Part shown: one piece after another, positions 41,577 to 49,225 of the stretch
Numbering within the stretch: the first letter of the stretch is position 1
Layout of the letters: the number at the start of each line of letters is the position of its first letter
From: Pseudomonas fluorescens
GTDB lineage: Bacteria > Pseudomonadota > Gammaproteobacteria > Pseudomonadales > Pseudomonadaceae
DNA length: 64,000 bases
Assembly (NCBI RefSeq): GCF_902498195.1
Contig: NZ_CABVIY010000007.1
Location: 248,001 to 312,000 of the forward strand
Reading direction: 5' to 3'
Notes under the pieces: model-generated
Database searches by the model: none
Told to the model about the DNA's origin: nothing
Seen by the model: the letters and a program-made list of their open reading frames with translations, nothing else
Made by a program: the position numbers and the translations under genes

Positions 41577-42981
41577 TAAAAAGGTCAAAATCCTCGCCAC
41601 CCTCGGCCCTGCCATTGACGGGATCGACGACATCCGTGAGCTGGTGCAGGCCGGGGTCAACATCTTTCGCCTGAACTTCAGCCACGGCGATCACGCCGAC
41701 CACGCCCAGCGCTATCAGTGGATCCGTGAAGTCGAGCGCCAGCTGAATTATCCGCTGGGCATCCTGATGGACCTGCAAGGCCCGAAACTGCGGGTCGGCA
41801 AGTTCGCCGAAGGCAAGGTGCAACTGGTGCGCGGCCAGGCCCTGCGCCTGGACCTGGATGCCACGCCGGGGGATGAGCGCCGGGTCAACCTGCCGCACCC
41901 GGAAATCATCGCCGCGCTGGAGCCGGGCATGGACTTGCTGCTGGACGACGGCAAGCTGCGCCTGCGAGTGGTCACCAAGTACGCCGACGCTATCGACACC
42001 ACGGTACTCAACGGTGGCGAGCTGTCGGACCGCAAGGGCGTGAACGTACCGCAGGCGGTGCTCGACCTGAGCCCGCTGACCGCCAAGGATCGCCGCGACT
42101 TGAGCTTCGGCCTGGAACTGGGCGTGGACTGGGTGGCGTTGTCGTTCGTACAGCGTCCGGACGACATCCGCGAGGCCCGCGCATTGATCGGCGACAAGGC
42201 GTTCCTGATGGCCAAGATCGAGAAGCCCTCGGCGGTCACCCAGCTGCGGGAAATCGCCGAGCTGAGCGACGCAATCATGGTCGCCCGTGGCGATCTGGGC
42301 GTGGAAGTGCCGGCCGAAAGCGTGCCGCAGATCCAGAAGAACATCATCAGCACCTGCCGCCAGCTCGGCAAACCGGTGGTGGTGGCCACGCAGATGCTCG
42401 AATCGATGCGCTTCTCCCCGGCGCCCACCCGCGCCGAGGTCACCGATGTTGCCAACGCCGTGGCCGAAGGCGCCGACGCGGTGATGCTGTCGGCGGAAAC
42501 CGCGTCCGGCGAGTACCCGCTCGAAGCCGTGCAGATGATGAGCAAGATCATCCGCCAGGTGGAAAACGGTCCGGACTATCAGGCCCAGCTCGACGTCAGC
42601 CGACCGAAAGCCGAAGCCACGGTGTCCGATGCGATCAGCTGTGCGATCCGCCGCATCAGCAATGTGTTGCCGGTGGCGGTGCTGGTGAACTACAGCGAAT
42701 CGGGCACCTCGAGCCTGCGCGCAGCGCGGGAACGACCGACGGTACCGATTCTCAACCTGACGCCCAATCTGCAGACCGCGCGCCGCCTGACCGTGGCGTG
42801 GGGCGTGCACTCGGTGGTCAATGATCGGCTGCGCCAGGTGGATGAAGTGTGTTCGACGGCGCTGGAAATTGCCCAGGCCCAGGGCATGGCGCAGCGCGGC
42901 GACACGCTGTTGATCACGGCGGGTGTGCCGTTTGGGCAGCCGGGGTCGACTAACTCTCTGCGTATCGAGACGTTGATCTAG
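41566..42981 (+). CDS. pyk: Pyruvate kinase
   Basis: Pyruvate kinase makes pyruvate and ATP from phosphoenolpyruvate. The 471-residue protein has KVKILATLGPAIDGIDDIRE, the N-terminal barrel motif RLNFSHGDHADH, ILMDLQGPKLRVGKF, the substrate and metal-binding MAKIEKPSAVTQLREI and IMVARGDLGVEVPAE, and the C-terminal allosteric domain. Pseudomonads usually have a second, unlinked pyruvate kinase; this copy belongs to the glyoxylate pathway by position and is overlapped by ttuD. Often called pykF in this locus; I leave the generic symbol. Confidence 0.97.
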   Translation: MTPDKKVKILATLGPAIDGIDDIRELVQAGVNIFRLNFSHGDHADHAQRYQWIREVERQLNYPLGILMDLQGPKLRVGKFAEGKVQLVRGQALRLDLDATPGDERRVNLPHPEIIAALEPGMDLLLDDGKLRLRVVTKYADAIDTTVLNGGELSDRKGVNVPQAVLDLSPLTAKDRRDLSFGLELGVDWVALSFVQRPDDIREARALIGDKAFLMAKIEKPSAVTQLREIAELSDAIMVARGDLGVEVPAESVPQIQKNIISTCRQLGKPVVVATQMLESMRFSPAPTRAEVTDVANAVAEGADAVMLSAETASGEYPLEAVQMMSKIIRQVENGPDYQAQLDVSRPKAEATVSDAISCAIRRISNVLPVAVLVNYSESGTSSLRAARERPTVPILNLTPNLQTARRLTVAWGVHSVVNDRLRQVDEVCSTALEIAQAQGMAQRGDTLLITAGVPFGQPGSTNSLRIETLI

Positions 42982-42999
42982 AGCGCCCATACCGGCCTC

Positions 43000-43073
43000 T
43001 TCGCGAGCAAGCCCGCTCCCACACTGGATTTCGTCGTTCAGAAATCCAATGTGGGAGCGGGCTTGCTCGCGAA
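43000..43073. repeat. REP pair (REPIN), type A, after pyk
   Basis: TTCGCGAGCAAGCCCGCTCC and its complement with 26 bases between them, whose middle (TGGATTTC...GAAATCCA) is also self-complementary. It lies between pyk and the urea transporter. Confidence 0.93.
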
Positions 43074-43109
43074 GCAGGCGACCCGGTCTCACTGACTTTT
43101 AGAACTGCC

Positions 43110-44024
43110 ATGCCTGCCAACCACTTCAACACCCACTGCCCCGATTGGGCGACTGCCCTGCTCAACGGCTTCAGCCAGATCTTCCTCCAGCGCCATCCGC
43201 TGTTCGGCCTGCTGTGCCTGCTCGCCATCCTGTTCACCGCGCCTGCCTTGCTCGGCGGTGCCCTGCTCGGCGGTGTCGCCGGATTGCTCACCGCGCAACG
43301 CCGAAACTATGCCAAGGCCGACCGCCAGGCCGGACTGTTCAGCTATAACGGCGTCCTGCTCGGCCTGTTACTGAGCCTGTATTTCCCCTGGTCAGCGATG
43401 TTGCCGCCGCTGATCCTCGCCGCTGGCGGCCTGAGCGCGATGATCACTCAACAGTGGCTCAAGCGCGTGCGGGTCAGCCAATACCTGCCGGCCTACACGG
43501 CACCCTTCGTGGGGCTGGGCTGGTTGCTGCTGTGCTTCGCCACACCGTCGACGGACGCCCATCTGATCGAGATCACTGCGCTGAACATGCTCGCAGCCCC
43601 GCTCAAAGGCTTTGGCCAGGTGATGTTCCTCGGCCATCCGCTGGCCGGTGCGATGATTGCCGCGGGTTTGCTGATCGCTGATCGCCGCGCGTTCTGTTGG
43701 GCGTTGCTGGCGTCTGTCGCGGGCATGGGCTGGAGCATGTGGCATCACGACGTCTATAGCGCATTGATCGGCCTCGGCGGCTACAACGCCATACTGGCCG
43801 CCCTCGCCTTCAGCTCGCAGCGCCAGCAACCGTGGCTGCCACTGGTCGGCATTGCCTCGGCGCTGTTGCTGACGCCGGTGTTTGCCGTCATCGGTCTGCC
43901 CACGCTGACCGCGCCCTTCATCCTCGCCTGCTGGCTGATCCGCACGCTGGTTCAAATCCTCGGTAAGGCCACGGCCACCCATACGCCTTGCACTCTGGAG
44001 GACAATCCACCTAGGCTGCGCTGA
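43110..44024 (+). CDS. Urea transporter (UT/SLC14-type)
   Basis: A 304-residue inner-membrane protein with about ten hydrophobic segments arranged as two similar halves, the urea channel fold. Diagnostic parts are GLFSYNGVLLGLLLSLYF and, in the second half, LIGLGGYNAILAALAFSS; the paired 'NG/YN' loops form the selectivity filter in this family. It begins about 130 bases after the pyruvate kinase stop. Urea and glyoxylate are both products of allantoin/ureidoglycolate breakdown, which explains its place behind the glyoxylate operon. The start MPANHFNTHC is the first reasonable Met; exact start moderately certain. Confidence 0.87.
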   Translation: MPANHFNTHCPDWATALLNGFSQIFLQRHPLFGLLCLLAILFTAPALLGGALLGGVAGLLTAQRRNYAKADRQAGLFSYNGVLLGLLLSLYFPWSAMLPPLILAAGGLSAMITQQWLKRVRVSQYLPAYTAPFVGLGWLLLCFATPSTDAHLIEITALNMLAAPLKGFGQVMFLGHPLAGAMIAAGLLIADRRAFCWALLASVAGMGWSMWHHDVYSALIGLGGYNAILAALAFSSQRQQPWLPLVGIASALLLTPVFAVIGLPTLTAPFILACWLIRTLVQILGKATATHTPCTLEDNPPRLR

Positions 44025-44045
44025 TCATTGAGTCAGGCGTTTTCC

Positions 44046-44873
44046 ATGGACAGCAGCAACAAAGACTGGCGTGAACAGCTCTACGTCATGATTTTCCAGA
44101 GCGACACCAAGGCCGGCAGGCGCTTCGACGGCATTTTGCTGTTGATCATCCTCGCCAGCCTGGTGATCGTGATGCTCGACAGCATCGACACCGTCCACAA
44201 GAACTACGCCGATGTGCTGGCGTACATCGAGTGGGGTTTCACGGTGATCTTCCTCGGCGAGTACATCCTGCGGCTGTACTGCTCGCCCAAGCCGCTGCGC
44301 TACGCCTTCAGTTTTTATGGCCTGGTGGACCTGCTGGCGATCGTGCCCGGCATCCTCGCCCTGTATTACGCCGATGCCCAGTACCTGCTGATTATCCGGA
44401 TCATCCGGATGCTGCGGATTTTCCGCGTGCTCAAACTCAGCCCGTACCTCAAGCAAGCCAACTACCTGATGTCGGCGCTGCGCGGCAGCAAGCAGAAAAT
44501 TGTGGTTTTCTTGGTCAGCGTCTGCACCCTGGTGACGGTGTTCGGCACGCTGATGTATGTGATCGAAGGCCCGGAGCACGGCTTCACCAGTATTCCCAAG
44601 GGCATCTATTGGGCGATCGTGACCCTGACCACCGTCGGCTTCGGCGACATCGTGCCGAAGACGCCGCTGGGCCAGGTGGTTTCGTCGCTGGTGATGATCA
44701 CCGGTTACTCGATCATTGCCGTGCCGACCGGAATTTTCACCGCCGAACTGGCCAACGCCATGCGTGGCGAACAGCTGCAACACGACTGCCCGGTGTGCCG
44801 CAAAAACAGTCATGAACACGGCGCCGCATTCTGCTCGCGCTGCGGCAATGCACTGTTCAAGAAAATGGAATAA
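44046..44873 (+). CDS. Voltage-gated-type ion channel with C-terminal zinc ribbon
   Basis: A 275-residue six-helix cation channel. Residues 28-160 form the voltage-sensor-like S1-S4; S4 is IIRIIRMLRIFRVLK (residues 117-131) with regularly spaced arginines. The pore carries the potassium filter TTVGFGD (residues 195-201). The tail has a CPVC...CSRC motif (Cys248, Cys251, Cys263, Cys266), a zinc ribbon, unusual for a Kv channel. The ATG at 44046 is used; a TTG at 44028 would add six residues. It follows the urea transporter by about 20 bases and may be co-transcribed, though no functional link is evident. Confidence 0.9.
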   Translation: MDSSNKDWREQLYVMIFQSDTKAGRRFDGILLLIILASLVIVMLDSIDTVHKNYADVLAYIEWGFTVIFLGEYILRLYCSPKPLRYAFSFYGLVDLLAIVPGILALYYADAQYLLIIRIIRMLRIFRVLKLSPYLKQANYLMSALRGSKQKIVVFLVSVCTLVTVFGTLMYVIEGPEHGFTSIPKGIYWAIVTLTTVGFGDIVPKTPLGQVVSSLVMITGYSIIAVPTGIFTAELANAMRGEQLQHDCPVCRKNSHEHGAAFCSRCGNALFKKME

Positions 44874-44960
44874 GCAAAGTACTTTTTAATCTTTAAATGA
44901 CTATGCGAGCCCGGCTATAGTCGCTGGCAAAATGGTATCGCTCTCTACACACAAAACCCC

Positions 44961-45037
44961 GTAGGAGCTGCCGCAGGCTGCGATCTTTTGATCTTGCTCT
45001 TAACGATCAAAAGATCGCAGCCTGCGGCAGCTCCTAC
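44961..45037. repeat. Type C repeat hairpin (GTAGGAGCTGCCGCAGGCTG)
   Basis: A nearly perfect stem of about 36 bases built from GTAGGAGCTGCCGCAGGCTG plus CGATCTTTTGATC and its complement. It is the second copy of the type at 26299-26384 and lies directly upstream of the sulfate-binding protein gene, 23 bases before its start. Confidence 0.92.
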
Positions 45038-45060
45038 ACACAGAGAACAAGGAATTGGCA

Positions 45061-46056
45061 GTGAAAAAACTCTTTGGCGCCTCACTTCTGGCCGCTGGCC
45101 TGGCCTTGACCAGCGTGGCTCAGGCCGCACCGACCCTGCTCAACGTTTCCTACGACGTGATGCGCGATTTCTACAAGGACTACAACACTGCGTTCCAGAA
45201 ACACTGGCAAGCCGAGCACAACGAAAACATCACCTTGCAGATGTCCTTCGGCGGCTCCAGCAAACAGGCGCGCTCGGTCATCGACGGTCTGCCGGCCGAC
45301 GTCATTACCATGAACATGGCCACCGACATTAATGCCCTGGCGGACAACGGCAAACTGGTACCGGACAACTGGGTCACCCGCCTGCCGAACAACAGTGCGC
45401 CGTTCACCTCGGCCACCGTGTTCATCGTGCGCAAAGGCAACCCCAAAGCCCTGAAAGACTGGCCGGACCTGCTCAAGGACGGCGTGCAAGTCATCGTGCC
45501 TAACCCGAAAACCTCGGGTAACGGGCGCTACACCTACCTGTCGGCCTGGGGCTATGTGCTGAAGAACGGTGGCGACGAAAACAAGGCCAAGGACTTCGTT
45601 GGCAAGCTGTTCAAGCAAGCGCCAGTGCTCGATACCGGTGGCCGTGCCGCCACCACCACCTTCATGACCAACCAGATTGGCGACGTGCTGGTGACCTTCG
45701 AAAACGAAGCGGAAATGATCGCCCGCGAATTCGGCCGCGACCAGTTCGAAGTGATCTACCCAAGCGTTTCCGCCGAAGCCGAGCCACCGGTATCGGTGGT
45801 CGACAAATCGGTCGACAAAAAAGGCACCCGCGCCGCCGCCGAGGAATACCTGAAATACCTGTGGTCGCCGCAAGGCCAGGAAATCGCCGCCGCCAACTAC
45901 CTGCGTCCGCGTGATCCGGCAGTATTGGCCAAGTACACCGACCGCTTCCCGAAAGTGGACTTCCTGTCGGTGGAGAAAACCTTCGGTGACTGGCGCACCG
46001 TGCAGAAAACCCACTTCAATGATGGCGGGATTTTCGACCAGATTTACGCCCAGTAA
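45061..46056 (+). CDS. sbp: Sulfate ABC transporter substrate-binding protein
   Basis: A 331-residue periplasmic sulfate-binding protein. The signal peptide MKKLFGASLLAAGLALTSVA ends near QAA; the mature part begins TLLNVSYDVMRDFYKDYN and has the family segments FGGSSKQARSVIDGLPADV, NPKTSGNGRYTYLSAWGY and NYLRPRDPAVLAKY. The start is a GTG preceded by AAGGAAT. A strong terminator stands 17 bases after the stop, so no cysTWA transporter genes follow in this operon. It must work with a permease encoded elsewhere; it is likely induced under sulfate limitation, by family knowledge. Confidence 0.93.
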   Translation: MKKLFGASLLAAGLALTSVAQAAPTLLNVSYDVMRDFYKDYNTAFQKHWQAEHNENITLQMSFGGSSKQARSVIDGLPADVITMNMATDINALADNGKLVPDNWVTRLPNNSAPFTSATVFIVRKGNPKALKDWPDLLKDGVQVIVPNPKTSGNGRYTYLSAWGYVLKNGGDENKAKDFVGKLFKQAPVLDTGGRAATTTFMTNQIGDVLVTFENEAEMIAREFGRDQFEVIYPSVSAEAEPPVSVVDKSVDKKGTRAAAEEYLKYLWSPQGQEIAAANYLRPRDPAVLAKYTDRFPKVDFLSVEKTFGDWRTVQKTHFNDGGIFDQIYAQ

Positions 46057-46072
46057 GCACTGGGTAGTCATG

Positions 46073-46103
46073 AAAAAGGCGACCTGAAGCGGTCGCCTTT
46101 TTT
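46073..46103 (+). terminator. Rho-independent terminator after sbp
   Basis: AAAAAGGCGACC / GGTCGCCTTTTTT stem with a short loop, followed by TTTTTTG. Confidence 0.92.
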
Positions 46104-46133
46104 GTGGCTGACGTTGATCGCTCCTGTGTGATT

Positions 46134-46577
46134 TCAGCCCAGGTTTCCGCAGAACAGGTTTTGATGCCCATCCGCCGGGCTTTCACGGACCACCAGTGCA
46201 TAGTCTCCCGCTCGAAGCGTTTCCGTGCTTACAGATACGCTTTTCCAGAAATACTGCAGTGACGATTGCGAATAGAACCGCGCATTCGGACCGTCATTCA
46301 TTTCATAGGCGGGTTCCGAACCCAGACTCGCACAACTTCCCGGATAGATATAAGCGAGCAACCGGCCGGGCAAGGCGCTGCCCATCGGCTGGCCACTGAC
46401 CGCGAACCAGAACATGGTTGCATTGCCATCGGGCATCATTAATGACTGAGCAATATTCCCGGCATTAATAGGTGTAGCGTTCAAGGGAACGTTGGTGACC
46501 TGACGATCAGGTACTGTGGAGCACCCGGAGATCGACCCAACCGCTACCACCAACGCCAGCGAAGATACGATTTTCAT
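46134..46577 (-). CDS. Hypothetical lipoprotein
   Basis: A 147-residue lipoprotein. MKIVSSLALVVAVGSISGC ends in an ISGC lipobox with Cys19 lipidated; the next residue is Ser, compatible with outer-membrane sorting. The mature part has two later cysteines (PGSCAS and LFCGNL) that could form a disulfide. I recognise no domain. A GGAGAATC ribosome site lies ahead of the ATG. It is convergent with sbp and stands alone; role unknown. Confidence 0.8.
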   Translation of the reverse strand: MKIVSSLALVVAVGSISGCSTVPDRQVTNVPLNATPINAGNIAQSLMMPDGNATMFWFAVSGQPMGSALPGRLLAYIYPGSCASLGSEPAYEMNDGPNARFYSQSSLQYFWKSVSVSTETLRAGDYALVVRESPADGHQNLFCGNLG

Positions 46578-46999
46578 CGTGATTCTCCTGCTTTCAAAGG
46601 ACGCGTTGAAGTGATCCCCCGGTTGATTTTAGTTGTCGAGGCGAGATGGACATTTCTTCGGACAGCCGGTCTGTCCGCTGGCGTTACACGGGGGTGTCAC
46701 ACCCCCCTGGCGCGCGGAAACCGACTGGGCCGTCCACGGAAAAGGTGTCGCAACATCGCCTTCATGGGCGTGCTTTCCCGCGATGAAACGTGAGAGAGAA
46801 CATAAGCACGCTGTCGAACAAGATGTAAGTGAATGTATCATCGGCCCATGATCCTTTGACGCGTCGATCATCGGCCCACGGCCCACACGCTCGTCACTCA
46901 TTCCGCAATGGAATGATTGCTATCACTCCAACCACTCTTCCGCCGTTTTGGCCTGGCCATTAGCCTGCGCGCATTCTCTTCTATTGAGCGAGACCCGTT
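46578..46999. other. Gene-free stretch between the lipoprotein and MFS genes
   Basis: A 422-base stretch. It holds a small GGGGGTG-TCA-CACCCCC hairpin at 46690-46706, a 12-base direct repeat ATCATCGGCCCA at 46837-46848 and 46867-46878, and a TCATTCC-N5-GGAATGA inverted repeat at 46898-46916 that could be an operator for the MFS gene. Open frames cross 46611-46901 on both strands; from memory similar translated pieces (ARGNRLGRPRKRCRN) recur in other Pseudomonas genomes, which would make 46640-46800 a dispersed repeat, but I cannot verify this. Confidence 0.5.
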
Positions 47000-48205
47000 A
47001 TGAATCCAGCGACCCAAGTGCACCCAGGCACCGCGACAATGACCCGAGGCATGGTGCTGCTGTTCGCCTTTTGCTGCGGTGCGATCGTGGCCAACATTTA
47101 CTACGCGCAGCCGATCATCGGCCTGATCGCGCCGGACATCGGCCTGACCAGCACCATGGCCAGCTTCATCGTTTCGCTGACCCAGATCGGTTATGCGCTG
47201 GGCCTGTTCTTCCTGGTGCCGCTGGGGGATCTGCTGGAGAACCGCCGCTTGATGATCATCACCACCCTGGTGGCGATTGCCAGCCTGCTGGGCGCTGCGC
47301 TCACCGATCAGCCGAACGTGTTCTTGCTGATTTCGTTGCTGGTGGGCTTCAGCTCGGTGTCGGTGCAGATCCTGATTCCGCTGGCCGCGCACCTGGCGCC
47401 GGAAGAGTCCCGTGGCCGGGTGGTCGGCGGGATCATGGGCGGTCTGTTGTTGGGGATTCTGCTGGCGCGGCCAGTGTCCAGCGTGGTCGCCGACCATTTC
47501 GGCTGGCGGGCGATGTTTGTCATCGCAGCGCTGTTGATGGCGGCGATCAGCGTCGTGCTGGCGGTGACCATTCCCAAGCGCCAGCCTGACCACAGTGCGT
47601 CTTATGGCCAGCTGCTCGGTTCACTGTGGACGCTGCTGCGCCGTCAGCCGGTGTTGCGTCAGCGCGCGTTTTACCAGGGTTGCATGTTCGCCACGTTCAG
47701 TTTGTTCTGGACGGCGGTGCCGCTGGAATTGGCGCGCAATCATGGCCTGTCGCAATCGCAGATCGCGCTCTTCGCGCTGGTGGGTGCCATTGGCGCCATC
47801 GCGGCGCCGATTGCCGGTCGCCTCGCCGATGCCGGCCACACCCGGATTGCTTCCTTGCTGGCGCTGCTGTTCGCCAGCTTGAGTTTCCTGCCGGCCTTCA
47901 TTCATCCCGCCTACAGCGTCATCGGCCTGGCCGTGACCGGCGTGGTGCTCGACTTCTGCGTACAGATGAACATGGTCCTGGGCCAACGCGCGGTCTACGC
48001 CCTCGATGCCAAGAGCCGCAGTCGGCTGAATGCGTTGTACATGACCAGCATCTTCATCGGCGGCGCCTTTGGTTCTTCGGTGGCCAGCGCGGTGTATGAA
48101 CACGGTGGCTGGTTGTGGATCGTGATGGTGGGCAGTGCGTTTCCGCTGGTGGCGTTGCTGCGGTTTTTGAGTGTTCCAGAGAAGCGTTCGCTCGCTACCG
48201 CGTAA
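47000..48205 (+). CDS. MFS transporter
   Basis: A 401-residue major facilitator with twelve hydrophobic segments. The first helix region GMVLLFAFCCGAIVANIYYA is followed by QPIIGLIAPDIG, and the loop PLGDLLENRRLMI is the MFS motif A position (G-D-x-x-x-N-R-R). The family resembles YnfM/YgaY-type drug or sugar efflux proteins. It is a paralogue of the MFS gene that ends the window (63041 on), which shares the NIYY/NIYC-x-QPI start. Substrate unknown. It stands alone with a candidate operator upstream. Confidence 0.87.
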   Translation: MNPATQVHPGTATMTRGMVLLFAFCCGAIVANIYYAQPIIGLIAPDIGLTSTMASFIVSLTQIGYALGLFFLVPLGDLLENRRLMIITTLVAIASLLGAALTDQPNVFLLISLLVGFSSVSVQILIPLAAHLAPEESRGRVVGGIMGGLLLGILLARPVSSVVADHFGWRAMFVIAALLMAAISVVLAVTIPKRQPDHSASYGQLLGSLWTLLRRQPVLRQRAFYQGCMFATFSLFWTAVPLELARNHGLSQSQIALFALVGAIGAIAAPIAGRLADAGHTRIASLLALLFASLSFLPAFIHPAYSVIGLAVTGVVLDFCVQMNMVLGQRAVYALDAKSRSRLNALYMTSIFIGGAFGSSVASAVYEHGGWLWIVMVGSAFPLVALLRFLSVPEKRSLATA

Positions 48206-48218
48206 CTTTCCAAAAAGC

Positions 48219-48282
48219 TTCGCGAGCAGGCTCGCGCCCACAGGGTTTTCGTTAATCCTGTGGGAGCGAACCTGCTCGCGAA
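48219..48282. repeat. Diverged REP pair (AGCAGGCTCGCGCCC variant)
   Basis: TTCGCGAGCAGGCTCGCGCC opposite TGTGGGAGCGAACCTGCTCG; the arms match less well than in type A pairs, so the element is decayed or intermediate between types A and B. Confidence 0.85.
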
Positions 48283-48301
48283 GGCGGTTTGACTGGCCCC
48301 C

Positions 48302-48706
48302 TCAATACCGAACCAGCTTCTCCATCGCCGCATCCGCCAGAAACGACGAGCGACTTTTGACGTTATGTTCGCGCACATAACGGTCGATTCGCTGGATCAC
48401 GTACCCTGGCAACGTCACATTGACCTTCTCGGTCTTGCCCAGGTACGGCGAGATATCCAGTTCCAGCATCCCCCATCCCATGTCGGCGAACTCCGGATTG
48501 CCGCGATGCTCCGCCGCCGATGTCGGCATGGGAATCGTCTCCCCGTTCGCCGCAATCTCCTGCAGCAGGATGTGGGCAACCTCGACCGCCGCGTTATAGG
48601 CATCTTCAAACGTATCCCCGGCGGTTACCGCGCCTGGAATGTCGGGGATCTGAATACCGATGGCGGTGTTCTCATCGCCCCACTCGATACAGATTGGATA
48701 TTGCAT
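48302..48706 (-). CDS. hicB: HicB-type antitoxin
   Basis: A 134-residue HicB antitoxin, the larger partner of a type II toxin-antitoxin pair. The N-terminal domain (MQYPICIEWGDENTAIGIQI...GDTFEDAYNAAVEVAHILLQ) is the degenerate RNase-H-like HicB fold that blocks HicA. The C-terminus KVNVTLPGYVIQRIDRYVRE is a ribbon-helix-helix DNA-binding domain, used for autoregulation. The ATG overlaps the hicA stop by one base (TAATG). Confidence 0.93.
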   Translation of the reverse strand: MQYPICIEWGDENTAIGIQIPDIPGAVTAGDTFEDAYNAAVEVAHILLQEIAANGETIPMPTSAAEHRGNPEFADMGWGMLELDISPYLGKTEKVNVTLPGYVIQRIDRYVREHNVKSRSSFLADAAMEKLVRY

Positions 48707-48921
48707 TATGGATCTCCTGCGTAACCGGCTGGCGGGCAGTGAAGCCCGGCCCGCCTCCTGATGCTCTTGACCGTCCCGACCGGCAAATCCTTTTTCGGAT
48801 GGGGAACGGGGATCGTGTAGGGGTTGTAACGGTGAGTGAAGATGTGATGACTGCCGGTGACCCTGTCCAGCCTCCAGCCCGCCTCTTCCAGCTCCTTTAT
48901 CAATAACCTGCTCTGCACCAC
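48706..48921 (-). CDS. hicA: HicA-type mRNA interferase toxin
   Basis: A 71-residue HicA toxin with the small double-stranded-RNA-binding-like fold. The catalytic histidine lies in VTGSHHIFTH (His25 or His26), followed by the typical VPHPKKDLPVGTVKSIRRRAG. HicA cleaves mRNA without the ribosome and is neutralised by HicB. The start is one of two adjacent GTG codons (48921 or 48918) behind AGGAGG; the second has the better spacing. All key residues are present, so it looks functional. Confidence 0.93.
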   Translation of the reverse strand: MVQSRLLIKELEEAGWRLDRVTGSHHIFTHRYNPYTIPVPHPKKDLPVGTVKSIRRRAGLHCPPAGYAGDP

Positions 48922-48948
48922 AGCCTCCTTGCTCCGGCGTGAATAAAA

Positions 48949-48964
48949 ATAACTCCAGAGTTAT
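48949..48964. promoter_or_regulatory. Candidate HicB operator
   Basis: Inverted repeat ATAACTC-CA-GAGTTAT with perfect seven-base arms, 28 bases upstream of the hicA start, where an autoregulating ribbon-helix-helix protein such as HicB would bind. Confidence 0.6.
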
Positions 48965-49094
48965 GTTTACTCAAGCACAAAAATCCGCAATGCGATGTCC
49001 GGTTGTTTTGCGGGGTGTGAATCAGAGCCTCGGCAATGTTCAACGCCGGGATTACACTCAACGGCCGGATCCGGAGCTGACAGCTCCCACCCAA

Positions 49095-49184
49095 TGTGGG
49101 AGCGGGCTTGCTCGCGAATGCGTACTGACATTCGACATCGATGCTGGCTGAAACACCGCTTTCGCGAGCAAGCCCGCTCCCACA
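49095..49184. repeat. REP pair (REPIN), type A
   Basis: TGTGGGAGCGGGCTTGCTCG and its complement 42 bases apart, 42 bases before the LysR start. Confidence 0.93.
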
Positions 49185-49225
49185 TTGGATCTCCGGCAAC
49201 GTTCACACCTGTACAAGGACTCTGG

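Larger units (their letters stand above)
48922..49225. other. hicA-LysR divergent intergenic region
   Basis: A 304-base gap with the hicAB promoter and operator candidate next to hicA and a REPIN closer to the LysR gene. Open frames across it follow the REPIN symmetry and are not genes. Confidence 0.7.

Noticed and set aside
39180..41663. 827-residue open frame antisense to glxR and ttuD
   Set aside because: It spans two REP-type repeats and is fully opposite two certain enzymes; composition is that of a shadow frame.
38204..43073. Regularly spaced hairpins considered as a CRISPR-like array
   Set aside because: The repeats are palindromic pairs of two families with genes between them, not short direct repeats with unique spacers, and no cas gene is present.
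41524..43092. 522-residue open frame antisense to pyk, entering a REPIN
   Set aside because: Begins inside repeat sequence and mirrors pyruvate kinase codons.
46611..46901. Small open frames on both strands upstream of the MFS gene
   Set aside because: Overlapping frames on both strands with unusual Cys/Pro/Arg content point to a repeat or non-coding DNA rather than a protein.
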